A stretch of 32,657 bases of DNA from Alphaproteobacteria bacterium (lineage in GTDB: Bacteria; Pseudomonadota; Alphaproteobacteria; Rs-D84), in assembly GCA_017630405.1 (NCBI GenBank), contig JAGBVH010000006.1:1-32657 (forward strand), written 5' to 3'. The translations under genes were made by a program, and so were the position numbers. Positions 22,650 to 31,018 of this stretch are shown in pieces; the stretch's first letter is position 1; each line of letters begins with the position of its first letter. The notes under the pieces are model-generated. The model saw only the letters and a list, made by a program, of their open reading frames with translations, was not told the origin of the DNA and made no database searches.

Positions 22650-25250
22650 TCGAGTCAGCATTTTTCTTATCGCGTTTAGTGGGATTATCATCAACGCCAT
22701 CGCGAATATGATTCCCCACTGTGACCAGTCCAGCGGTGCCAGTTGTAATACCGCGCCACCAAACATTACACATGCGACTGTGCTGGCAATTACACCAAAT
22801 GCAACCAATACAAACATTGGGTTCTTGGACAGGCCTGCAAACAGATTATATCCAACTGCACGAACGCAGAATCCATTAAATATTGCCATAATCACCAACA
22901 GCGCAAATCGTGCGGACATATATGTTTCTGGTGTGGCAAACATTGCGCGCACAAATGGAATTTCAAACAGCGCAAACACCGCAATAAACCCAAGTGTTGT
23001 CCACGCAATCTGGCGTATCACAGCCCAAGACAGCAAAGGTGCGTTTTTTTGCTGGGCAGGTTCACTAAGATACTCTGGGCGGGCGGGTTCGCCGCCGAAC
23101 GCCAATGAATTCAGACTGTCCATAACGATATTGATAATCAGAATTTGTACAGCGGTAAACGCGTCAAAGCCGAACAACAGTGGGAACAAAATGCTAAGTG
23201 TCACCAACGCAAAGTTAATCGGTAATTGAAAGCGCAAGAAGTTTATAACATTGTGTACAAAAGTGCGTCCCAACAGGATGCTGTTTGCAACGGAAACAAA
23301 GTTATTATCTGTGATGATAATATCGCTTGATTCTTTACAGACATCTGTCCCGTCACCCATTGCAAAGCCAACATCTGCGCGTTTTAGTGCGGGCGCATCA
23401 TTTGTGCCATCGCCACACATTCCGATGCATTTATTCTGGGACTGGGCCAGTTTAACTATGCGCAGTTTTGTTTCAGGTGTTGCGCGTGCGATAACCTTTA
23501 TTTTATGTAATATCTTCTTGGCCTTGGTATCGCTCATCTCGGCCAGTTCTGCTGCTGTCACCGCAATATCATCTGGCTTTGACATAATTCCACAGTCCAA
23601 CGCAATTGCGCGCGCAGTATCGATAATATCACCTGTTATCATCATCACCTGAACGCCAGATGTTGTCAGTGACTTTACAACCTGTGGCACGCCTTCGCGC
23701 ACTTCGTCACGCATTGCGACCAGTGTAATAAACACCAAATCATCGGGCAGTTTATTATCCGTCACCCACGAAGAACTGTATGCGGTTGCGACCAAGCGCA
23801 TAGCGCGTGCTGCATTTTCCTGAAGCAACGCCTGAATTTTTTTCTTGTTAATTTTATGTGTTGCTCCGTTCTGGTCCACATAGAATTTTGCGTGGGCCAA
23901 AATAACTTCTGGTGCGCCCATAAAATATGACAGATTTTTATTCACACGTGTAGCAGAAAACTTGTTTGCGCTGTTAAACACCATACGATCCATAATACGA
24001 GTGTCATTTTGAGTTTTTGTAATTTCTTTGGCGTGTTTTTTTAGTGCGCCAAACAGTGCGCGACTGGTAAGATTTCCGCCTGTCACCGCGCCGCGTGAAG
24101 TGTATGAAGAGTTATTAGTCAGCGCAATATTTGTTACGAACAGTTTTTTTACCTTGCCACCATCTGTTGTGTCAAATCCTATATCTGTGCCATCTGCTGT
24201 AAAGTTGTGTACAGGCCACAAGTATCCGCGTGTCAGTGTGCCAGTCTTGTCGGTACACAGCAGTTGAATATTTCCGGCCTCGGGTATCTTATTTGGATTC
24301 TTGGCCAGAATATTGTTCTTAATCATAGTCTTAACATTTTGGCTGGTAATAATCCCAATGATAAAGGGCAGGCCCTCGGGCACAGCGGCCACAAAGATAG
24401 TCAATGCAACGGTCAGGCAACTGAATATAATATACAGCAGTCCTGCATTTGTTGTCATGTCACCTGAATTCAGATTTACAATCATCAGCACGATAAAGAT
24501 TATTGCCGCGCACAGAGAACCGACCTTGCTGATAATTTCGGCCAAACTGTCCAACTGTAACTGCAGGGTAGTCTTGACTTCGTCAATGGACTGCAACGAC
24601 ATCATAATCTTGGCGTTTTCGGTGTCTGTTCCAACGCGTGTCACGCGCATTTTGCCTTCGCCACTAAGTACGGAAGTTCCCGCGAAAACACTGTGCTTGT
24701 CAATATAGTTGTCGCCAGTAATCGCGGCTGCGCGGTCATATTTATAGTTATGTGGAACAGGGGATTTTTCGCACTCGTCACTTTCGCCGTTTAATATAGC
24801 ATTGTTAACGCTGATTGCGCCTTCGACCATATAACCATCGGCACAGATTGTTTCGCCTGCCTGAACGATAACGATATCATCAACCACAACTTCGACACTG
24901 TTAACTTTTTTCAGAACACCATTGCGCAAAACACTAACAAATTGCAGCGAAGTACGCTTGCGCAGTTCTTCGGCACTGCGTTGACTCTTTAATTTTGTTC
25001 CAACGGTGGTAAAAGTCACGACCAGCAACACTATACCGATACCTATTGCCTCGTATATATCGCCATAACCCAGTGCGCTAAGTGCGATAAACATACACAT
25101 CATGACCAATAAAATCATATTTAGTTTATCTTTAAAGACCTCAATAAAGAACTGCCATGCGGACTTTAATTTTGGGTCCGGCATTTTATTTTCGCCGTAT
25201 TTTTTTCTGCTTGCGTTTACTTGTGCTGAATTTAAACCTTTGATATTCAT
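22647..25250 (-). CDS. P-type cation-transporting ATPase (Ca2+-ATPase type, P2)
   Basis: 867 residues. An N-terminal cation-ATPase segment (GLNSAQVNASRKKYGEN) is followed by the actuator loop NGES near 154 and PEGLP in helix 4 near 291, typical of Ca2+-type pumps. Then come the phosphorylation site DKTGTLT with Asp about 334, TGDIIDTARAIA, and the hinge GDGTNDAPALKRADVGFAMG, with about six C-terminal helices. Ion choice cannot be settled by eye; P2A/P2B Ca2+ export is most likely. The segment before the phosphorylation site (NKIPEAGN) follows the GIETAGS type seen in bacterial Ca2+ pumps. The ATG has GGGGAAGGA just upstream. Confidence 0.92.
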   Translation of the reverse strand: MNIKGLNSAQVNASRKKYGENKMPDPKLKSAWQFFIEVFKDKLNMILLVMMCMFIALSALGYGDIYEAIGIGIVLLVVTFTTVGTKLKSQRSAEELRKRTSLQFVSVLRNGVLKKVNSVEVVVDDIVIVQAGETICADGYMVEGAISVNNAILNGESDECEKSPVPHNYKYDRAAAITGDNYIDKHSVFAGTSVLSGEGKMRVTRVGTDTENAKIMMSLQSIDEVKTTLQLQLDSLAEIISKVGSLCAAIIFIVLMIVNLNSGDMTTNAGLLYIIFSCLTVALTIFVAAVPEGLPFIIGIITSQNVKTMIKNNILAKNPNKIPEAGNIQLLCTDKTGTLTRGYLWPVHNFTADGTDIGFDTTDGGKVKKLFVTNIALTNNSSYTSRGAVTGGNLTSRALFGALKKHAKEITKTQNDTRIMDRMVFNSANKFSATRVNKNLSYFMGAPEVILAHAKFYVDQNGATHKINKKKIQALLQENAARAMRLVATAYSSSWVTDNKLPDDLVFITLVAMRDEVREGVPQVVKSLTTSGVQVMMITGDIIDTARAIALDCGIMSKPDDIAVTAAELAEMSDTKAKKILHKIKVIARATPETKLRIVKLAQSQNKCIGMCGDGTNDAPALKRADVGFAMGDGTDVCKESSDIIITDNNFVSVANSILLGRTFVHNVINFLRFQLPINFALVTLSILFPLLFGFDAFTAVQILIINIVMDSLNSLAFGGEPARPEYLSEPAQQKNAPLLSWAVIRQIAWTTLGFIAVFALFEIPFVRAMFATPETYMSARFALLVIMAIFNGFCVRAVGYNLFAGLSKNPMFVLVAFGVIASTVACVMFGGAVLQLAPLDWSQWGIIFAMALMIIPLNAIRKMLTR

Positions 25251-25356
25251 TCCTTCCCCATTTGGTTAACTATGGCGATTATAGACAAGTTTCGCATCGC
25301 AAAACAAGCGCAAAAAAGTATGAAAATAAAAAAATAAAAAATATTGAAAAAAACAC

Positions 25357-25385
25357 TTGCTTTTATTCCGACAACAGTATATTAT
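25357..25385 (+). promoter_or_regulatory. Promoter of tRNA-Asp
   Basis: TTGCTT (25357-25362), 17-nt spacer, TATTAT (25380-25385), 14 bases before the tRNA 5' end. Confidence 0.65.
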
Positions 25386-25399
25386 AGGTAACGCTTTAA

Positions 25400-25477
25400 G
25401 GGGTTGTAGCTCAGCTGGTTTAGAGCGTCTGCCTGTCACGCAGAAGGTCGCGGGTTCGAGCCCCGTCAATCCCGCCA
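25400..25477 (+). tRNA. tRNA-Asp (GTC)
   Basis: Acceptor GGGGTTG/CAATCCC, anticodon stem TCTGC/GCAGA with loop CTGTCAC giving GTC, T-arm with TTCGAGC, discriminator G and encoded CCA. G73 is the tRNA-Asp identity base. Confidence 0.95.
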
Positions 25478-25483
25478 GGATTA

Positions 25484-25513
25484 CACCGTCGAATGACGGT
25501 GTTTTTTATTTTA
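25484..25513 (+). terminator. Terminator of tRNA-Asp
   Basis: CACCGTC and GACGGTG pair around GAAT, followed by TTTTTTATTTT. It lies 6 bases after the CCA end and also 3' of the miaA stop on the opposite strand. Confidence 0.88.
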
Positions 25514-25547
25514 ATAAAGTTGAAACAAAAAGTCTGGATTCATCGAT

Positions 25548-26435
25548 TTATTTAATAATATCCAGCACATCTGCGTCTGTTGGTGTATGGTCGATAATAA
25601 TATCTGGATTATATTGTGTTCTGAACCATGTGCGCTGACGCTTGGCATATTGATTGGTTTTTGTTATCCAGTTTTCGATACATTGTTCCATATCAATTTC
25701 ACCGCGTATATATCGGCACAGTTGGCTGGCCCCAATCGCGCGATTTTCATCCCAGCCAGACTTGATTACGGCGTGTGCTTCGTCCAGTGCGCCCCCGTTC
25801 AGCATTTCTGGAACGCGTACCGCAATCCGTTCACGCAGCAGGGCGGTATCTGGATTTATCAGCACGCGTGTTGCACTTGGCGCAACCGCACCCACGCGCG
25901 GTCTGGATTGAAATTCGGTCAGTTGGACCCCGGTTTCCAGCAACACTTCCAATGCGCGTGCCACACGCTGTGGGTCAGTCGCGGCAAAGTCTGCGTTCAG
26001 CATTTTGCGTGCCCCGTCAATATCAGTCGCGACCATTTCACGTGCACGCGCACGATTTTCCGGACTGATATCCGGCATAGGCGATATTCCGTTCACAAGT
26101 GCATTTATATAGTATCCCGTCCCACCAACAAATATAGGTGTGCGGCCTTCCGCGATTGCGGCATAGTATTCCGCCTGCGCCAGATTAAGATAATCTGCCA
26201 CGCTGATTTGTTCGGTCAAAGGCAATATGGAAAACAGTCTGTATGGCACACCGTCAATGTTGTCCGCGATTTCACGCCCTGCAAAAGGACTGGCGGCGAT
26301 ATTTTCGATACCACGATATATCTGGACACTGTCACAGTTTATAATTGTGCCATTTATTTTGCGTGCCAAATCATGGGCAAAACTGGATTTGCCGGATGCG
26401 GTTGGTCCTGTGATGATAAAGGCACTGTATTTCAT
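25548..26435 (-). CDS. miaA: tRNA dimethylallyltransferase
   Basis: 295 residues. The P-loop GPTASGKS is at 10-17, then DSVQIYRG with the catalytic Asp, GGTGYY near 113, and the DPQRVARALEV and QYAKRQRTWFR substrate/tRNA motifs. MiaA adds the dimethylallyl group to A37 of tRNAs that read UNN codons. ATG 26435 begins the normal N-terminus; GTG 26456 is an in-frame alternative and neither has a strong ribosome site. MiaA and tcdA in one window both modify position 37 of tRNA, though in separate units. It is divergent from gap. Confidence 0.95.
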   Translation of the reverse strand: MKYSAFIITGPTASGKSSFAHDLARKINGTIINCDSVQIYRGIENIAASPFAGREIADNIDGVPYRLFSILPLTEQISVADYLNLAQAEYYAAIAEGRTPIFVGGTGYYINALVNGISPMPDISPENRARAREMVATDIDGARKMLNADFAATDPQRVARALEVLLETGVQLTEFQSRPRVGAVAPSATRVLINPDTALLRERIAVRVPEMLNGGALDEAHAVIKSGWDENRAIGASQLCRYIRGEIDMEQCIENWITKTNQYAKRQRTWFRTQYNPDIIIDHTPTDADVLDIIK

Positions 26436-26541
26436 TTCCCGTTGATTATAGTCCACTCATTTATAAAGTAAATAAAATATTGTAATTGATAAAAATATGG
26501 TGTTAAAATAGACCTGTCCAATTAAACGAAAGGAAAATAAT

Positions 26542-27540
26542 ATGTCAAAAGTAAGAGTAGCAATTAACGGATTCGGTCGCATTGGTCGCTTGGTATTGCG
26601 TGCTGCATTGGAATCCGGTCGTGATGATATTGAATTCGTTGCGGTAAATGATTTGGCACCTGCCGAACAGAACGCCTATTTGTTAAAGTATGATTCTGTA
26701 CATGGCAACCTGCCTATGGATGTTGAATTAAAAGACGATTATATCATCGTCGGCAATCAAAAGGTTAAATGTTTGGCCGAACGTGATCCGTCTAAATTGC
26801 CATGGGGCGAAATGAATGTCGATATCGTTATGGAATGCACTGGCATCTTTACCGCCGCGGACAAGGCGCGCGTTCATCTGGATGCGGGCGCAAAACGCGT
26901 GTTGGTATCTGCGCCATCTGCTGGTGCGGACAAAACAATCGTTTATGGTGTGAATCAGGATACATTGACCGCGAACGATTTGATTGTTTCGAACGCATCA
27001 TGCACAACAAACTGTCTGGCACCAGTGGTCAAGGTTCTGAATGACAAATTCGGCTTGTTGTCGGGTTGGATGACAACTGTTCACGCATACACAGGCGACC
27101 AACAGTTGTTGGATAAAAACCACAAAGACTTTCGTCGTGCGCGCGCGGCAAACCTGTCTATGATTCCAACCAGCACAGGCGCAGCCAAGGCAATTGGTTT
27201 GGTTTTGCCTGAATTGGCGGGCAAACTGGACGGTATGGCAATTCGCGTTCCAACACCAGATGTATCTGTTGTTGAATTGGTTGCGAATTTGGCAAACGAT
27301 GCAACTGTCGAAGAAGTAAATGCTGCGATGAAGGCGGCCGAATCCAAGACATTTGGCTATAACGATTTGCCATTGGTATCGATTGACTTTACGCACGATG
27401 CGCACAGTTCTGTATTTGATGCCGGAATGACCAAGGTATTGGGCGATAAACTGGTACATGTCACCGCATGGTATGACAATGAATGGGGCTTTTCGAACCG
27501 CATGTGTGATACCGCCGTTGCAATGGGTAAATTGATATAA
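26542..27540 (+). CDS. gap: Glyceraldehyde-3-phosphate dehydrogenase (NAD-dependent)
   Basis: 332 residues. The NAD-binding motif INGFGRIGR is at 8-16, the catalytic Cys154 is in NASCTTNCLAP, and His181 is in TTVHAYTGDQ. The C-terminal WYDNEWGFSNR is complete. It oxidises glyceraldehyde 3-phosphate to 1,3-bisphosphoglycerate in glycolysis. Asp32 is not at the usual place; the segment AVNDLAPAEQNAYLLKYDSVHG is typical of the NAD form. AAAGGAAAA stands before the ATG. A TTGTAA-N18-TAAAAT promoter is possible about 60 bases upstream. A terminator follows the stop. Confidence 0.96.
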   Translation: MSKVRVAINGFGRIGRLVLRAALESGRDDIEFVAVNDLAPAEQNAYLLKYDSVHGNLPMDVELKDDYIIVGNQKVKCLAERDPSKLPWGEMNVDIVMECTGIFTAADKARVHLDAGAKRVLVSAPSAGADKTIVYGVNQDTLTANDLIVSNASCTTNCLAPVVKVLNDKFGLLSGWMTTVHAYTGDQQLLDKNHKDFRRARAANLSMIPTSTGAAKAIGLVLPELAGKLDGMAIRVPTPDVSVVELVANLANDATVEEVNAAMKAAESKTFGYNDLPLVSIDFTHDAHSSVFDAGMTKVLGDKLVHVTAWYDNEWGFSNRMCDTAVAMGKLI

Positions 27541-27547
27541 GAACACA

Positions 27548-27573
27548 GGTCCGCCTCCCGCGGACCCTTTTTA
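27548..27573 (+). terminator. Terminator of gap
   Basis: GGTCCGC and GCGGACC pair around CTCCC, followed by CTTTTTA. Confidence 0.85.
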
Positions 27574-27649
27574 TACTAACCCCTTGAATAGGGGACTATC
27601 ATTTCGTCTTAAACAATGAAAGAAATAGCATAAATTTTTTGGTTTTACC

Positions 27650-27677
27650 TTGACAAAATTGAATCGCGTATTACATT
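27650..27677 (+). promoter_or_regulatory. Promoter of the 216-aa membrane-protein gene
   Basis: TTGACA (27650-27655), 16-nt spacer, TACATT (27672-27677), 43 bases before the start codon. Confidence 0.65.
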
Positions 27678-27719
27678 ATAAGGCAGGAAAAGAGCCAAGA
27701 ACTATAAAAGGAATTTAAA

Positions 27720-28370
27720 ATGGCAGAAAATAAAAGTGTAATTATGACCAAAATTTCGATGGCTAAACGCGCTTCGAATATTGAAAAGATTAAAAGAAAA
27801 AAAGCGCAAGAACGAATGGAACGTGAATATGAATTGGATGAAGTACAATTCACACATAATACAAATGTTTACATGGATGCGACATCCAAGGAAGAAAAAT
27901 TGGCACCCCTTGGCGATGTAAACATGTTTGCATATGGTGCGGCAGGTGTGCTTGCCAGTATCACTTTCTGGAGCATGCAAGTTTCAACGCAAATGTTTGA
28001 AAATGATAACTTTGCATCCCATTTTATTAATTCTACTGCTGTTGTGTTTACTTTTGCCTCGTTTTTTTCAGCCCTCAGCAGCGCTGGCGAATTACAGTAT
28101 ACATGTGCTGAACAGACTGATATGATTTTGCGCATTATGAGCGAGCAGGGCTACAAACCAACCGAAAAGCAAAGCGAAGCATTATATAAAGAACTGATTG
28201 CGTTGCGCCGTAAACCAAAAGCCTGGTTCGTATCATTGGGCCGTCTTATCAAGAAAGACCCACAGGTTTTGACCAAGATTCACTCGGTTGCGGGTTTTGA
28301 TAAATTCTTGTTGGATAAAATGTATCCAGAAAGTATGGCGTTAAAGTATATACCTGTTAAAACCAGATAA
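27720..28370 (+). CDS. Two-TM membrane protein of unknown function
   Basis: 216 residues. The first ~45 are strongly basic and helical (KRASNIEKIKRKKAQERMERE), probably cytoplasmic. Two transmembrane segments follow at about 70-88 and 102-120, then an ~95-residue basic cytoplasmic domain. I recognise no motif. The promoter, an AAAGGAA site eight bases before the ATG and a downstream terminator show it is an independent gene. It could be a membrane anchor for a cytoplasmic partner. Confidence 0.75.
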   Translation: MAENKSVIMTKISMAKRASNIEKIKRKKAQERMEREYELDEVQFTHNTNVYMDATSKEEKLAPLGDVNMFAYGAAGVLASITFWSMQVSTQMFENDNFASHFINSTAVVFTFASFFSALSSAGELQYTCAEQTDMILRIMSEQGYKPTEKQSEALYKELIALRRKPKAWFVSLGRLIKKDPQVLTKIHSVAGFDKFLLDKMYPESMALKYIPVKTR

Positions 28371-28374
28371 CCAA

Positions 28375-28400
28375 TCCCCCAAACGGGGGATTTTTTTATT
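28375..28400 (+). terminator. Terminator of the 216-aa gene
   Basis: TCCCCC AAAC GGGGGA followed by TTTTTTTATT, 5 bases after the stop. Confidence 0.88.
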
Positions 28401-28459
28401 ATTTCTCTTGTTATTTAGTCGAATAATTTTTATCATATACCACCGTACGGGGGATATTT

Positions 28460-29386
28460 ATGCTGGTTGATTTTTTACTGTTGGCGTTTGGATTTATATT
28501 GCTGATACGCGGTGCTGACTATTTTGTCGAAGGTGCATCCGCGCTTGCCGCGCGCCTTTGTATCCCGCCAATTGTAATCGGGTTAACAGTTGTTGCTATG
28601 GGAACCAGTGCGCCAGAGGCGGCGGTCAGTATTGTTTCCGCACTTCAGGGTTCAAATGGTATTGCGCTGGGTAATGTTATCGGCTCGAATATTGCGAATA
28701 TATTATTGATACTTGGTGTGACATCTGTGATTAGTTCGCTGACGGTACAAAAAACAACCGTCCGTTACGAGTTACCATTTATGGGCGCGATAACTTTGCT
28801 GTTGTGTATTATGGGTGCGCACTATGGTATGGTCACACGCGGCTGTGCATTTGTTCTGCTGGGGCTGTTTGTGGCGTTTTTGGTTTATTTATATTTCTTT
28901 TCATGTGACGGCAAATGCGAAACACCGGAAATTAGGCCTTTAAGTCGCCCCAAGATAGCGCTCTATGTAATTCTTGGTATTATCGCGCTTATCTGGGGCA
29001 GTAATCTGACCGTAGAATCCGCATCGGATATCGCACGCCACCTTGGTGTGTCTCAGCGTTTAATCGGTCTGACCATTGTTGCACTTGGTACCAGCTTGCC
29101 GGAATTAGTTATCAGCATAATCGCCGCCAGAAAAGGACAGGCGGATCTGGCCATTGGCAATATTATCGGGTCTAATATCTTTAACATTTTATTTGTGCTG
29201 GGATTGGCGGGCGCTATATTGCCTATAGCATTCAGTCCAGCATTTTTGTTTGATTGTGCGATGGCCTTGGTCGCGGTTGCATTACTTATGCTGTTTGTGT
29301 CGCGTGACTGCCTGTTAAGCCGTTCAAATGGTATGGTGTTTTTGGTTGTGTACGCGGCCTATATCTTGCACCTTGCAATGGCCTAG
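28460..29386 (+). CDS. Na+/Ca2+ exchanger family antiporter (CaCA, YrbG-like)
   Basis: 308 residues, about ten transmembrane helices in two inverted repeats. Both alpha-repeats are plain: GTSAPEAAVSI with GNVIGSNIANI in the first half, and GTSLPELVISI with GNIIGSNIFNI in the second. The acidic residues in SAPE and SLPE bind the cation. E. coli YrbG has the same layout. With the P-type ATPase at 22647-25250 this gives the cell two Ca2+-type export routes. A G-run ribosome site lies 6 bases before the ATG. Its TAG stop overlaps that of the convergent gene at 29383 (CTAG). Confidence 0.93.
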   Translation: MLVDFLLLAFGFILLIRGADYFVEGASALAARLCIPPIVIGLTVVAMGTSAPEAAVSIVSALQGSNGIALGNVIGSNIANILLILGVTSVISSLTVQKTTVRYELPFMGAITLLLCIMGAHYGMVTRGCAFVLLGLFVAFLVYLYFFSCDGKCETPEIRPLSRPKIALYVILGIIALIWGSNLTVESASDIARHLGVSQRLIGLTIVALGTSLPELVISIIAARKGQADLAIGNIIGSNIFNILFVLGLAGAILPIAFSPAFLFDCAMALVAVALLMLFVSRDCLLSRSNGMVFLVVYAAYILHLAMA

Positions 29387-30768
29387 CCCAATTTACTTCC
29401 CGATTCTCTCACCTGAATGGCATCTAGGTATGCTTTCAGGTCTTCTTTGGATTTGATTTTTTCCTTCATAGATTTTATCAGTCTGTCCCTCGCCGCATTA
29501 AAACCGTCTACGACATAGTTTATTTTTCTATTGTGGTAATAAAGTTTTGTGGGGACTTCATCGCCCAAAATATATTTTTCCACCCATTTTGTTACTTCTT
29601 CTTTCGTGTCAGGTGATATTTTTTCTCCTTTTTCAATAGACAGTATGGCTGCCTCTATATGATACCTGGCTGGGTCTATATATGAGTCACTAGAAACGTG
29701 AGCATATTTTCCCCCGGGGGTAAAGCCTTGTTCCGCGGCAATGTTTCGATACTTTTCTAAAATGGTTTCATTGCTTATGACATTCCCGTCCTGATAGTCA
29801 AAACCATTTTGAGCCATTATTTGTTGTGTGGCATAATCTCGTGATAGTTGCGCCAGCAATATGTTGTCATCGGAATTGGTGCCCAGTTTTCTCTTATGTT
29901 CATCTGTAAAATCACAGTTTCTATAATAAACATGGTTGTTTTTGGTTATTATATGAAGTTTATCAGCGGGCAGGCGATCTGATGGCTCAACAATCATAAC
30001 AGAGTCAGGTAATAACAGACCTTTATCCTGATCTGGCAAGAAAAACGTATCGACGGCACCAAAAACCTCTGGATTACCATTTTCTTTAATTACATCGCAC
30101 AGCGGCGCAAGTATAATATATGGCGAATGTGCCCAATTGCCCTCTGTATGCGATTCAACAATATGATTACATGTAAAATGTACGGTCGGGCGTGGCAACA
30201 GATAATTTGTTGCGTGTGCGGTTGTTTCAATTACATAACGACCGTCCGAGTTTTTTTGTGGATAGAAACTTGTCGCATGAACCAAGCAAATTGTTTGCAA
30301 GTTTTCTGTGTTTGATTTGTGATTTTCTCGGCGTTTTGTGTAATTTTTTTGTCTTTGCAGTTCTTTTTGCTTGTCGATAAAGTTTCTCGCCTTGCTTCTT
30401 GCTTTTTTGCGCAAATCATCACATTGTTCGGCAAATAAGCCAACAACCGTTTTATCTTGTTTTTCTAAAAGCCCCTTAATAATATCGTGCGATGTAGTTT
30501 TTTGGATAATTTTGTTGACTGGTTTGCTGAAAATATGTCGTTTATGAGTTTTTATTTCAAAGAATTCTTGTGGTATATGTTTAATTGGTAAGCGGCTATC
30601 GTCGTTCCAATCCTCAAGCTCTTCAGCCCAGATATTATCAGATTGTTTCCGACATTTAAATTGACCCATATACTGATCTAGCATCTCTTCTATAATCTTA
30701 TTGAATTTATTCGGGTTCATATCGCCATAAACATATTCAACAAGTTTTTCAAGTGTTTTAAGATACAT
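29383..30768 (-). CDS. 461-aa protein of unknown function, possible ADP-ribosyltransferase-like fold
   Basis: 461 residues, soluble, no signal peptide. A charged helical N-terminus (about 1-155, ending KKNYTKRRENHK) precedes a central domain opening with CLVHATSFYP, then RPTVHFTCNHIVESH and YIILAPLCDV, with a C-terminal helical part. The His-Ala-Thr after a hydrophobic strand followed by a PTVHFT strand recalls the first two elements of ADP-ribosyltransferase-type folds. No clear catalytic Glu could be placed, so this is only a hint. Own promoter and an AAGGGG site before the ATG. It lies in the AT-rich island beside the HEPN gene, same strand, which suggests an accessory effector or defence role. 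Confidence 0.7.
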   Translation of the reverse strand: MYLKTLEKLVEYVYGDMNPNKFNKIIEEMLDQYMGQFKCRKQSDNIWAEELEDWNDDSRLPIKHIPQEFFEIKTHKRHIFSKPVNKIIQKTTSHDIIKGLLEKQDKTVVGLFAEQCDDLRKKARSKARNFIDKQKELQRQKNYTKRRENHKSNTENLQTICLVHATSFYPQKNSDGRYVIETTAHATNYLLPRPTVHFTCNHIVESHTEGNWAHSPYIILAPLCDVIKENGNPEVFGAVDTFFLPDQDKGLLLPDSVMIVEPSDRLPADKLHIITKNNHVYYRNCDFTDEHKRKLGTNSDDNILLAQLSRDYATQQIMAQNGFDYQDGNVISNETILEKYRNIAAEQGFTPGGKYAHVSSDSYIDPARYHIEAAILSIEKGEKISPDTKEEVTKWVEKYILGDEVPTKLYYHNRKINYVVDGFNAARDRLIKSMKEKIKSKEDLKAYLDAIQVRESGSKLG

Positions 30769-30790
30769 GTCGAACCCCTTCTCAAATTTT

Positions 30791-30818
30791 ATTGTAAAAA
30801 GAAATGCCAGGTTGTCAA
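30791..30818 (-). promoter_or_regulatory. Promoter of the 461-aa gene
   Basis: On the minus strand TTGACA (30813-30818), 16-nt spacer, TACAAT (30791-30796), giving a leader of about 15 nt. It lies between structured repeat A and the gene. Confidence 0.7.
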
Positions 30819-30842
30819 GAAATATTTGTTTTTGTGCCTGTA

Positions 30843-30917
30843 TTATCGAACTGTAGAAAAGCTTGGAAATCCAAAGAAAAACCGCTCTTTAATAGGACGG
30901 TGTAAACTGTGGCTCGG
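30843..30917 (-). repeat. Structured direct repeat, copy A (tandem terminator-like hairpins)
   Basis: 75 bases matching 32263-32337 with the same length and about ten differences, most of them in one hairpin loop. Read on the minus strand it forms a CGGT-closed hairpin followed by TTTTTC, then TTGG/CCAA with a four-base loop followed by GCTTTT. It lies 101 bases downstream of the HEPN gene, so it could terminate that transcript. Confidence 0.85.
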
Positions 30918-31018
30918 CGCGGCTTGTTCATACCGTCACGAAACCCCAACAGAATTTACAATCATTACTAGACTTTGTGAAATTTTTTGTCGTATTTGAC
31001 CATTACAAATAGTTGATG

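Noticed and set aside
25587-26471. Long plus-strand frame opposite miaA
   Set aside because: Cys/His/Arg-rich translation, typical antisense shadow of the well-conserved miaA gene.
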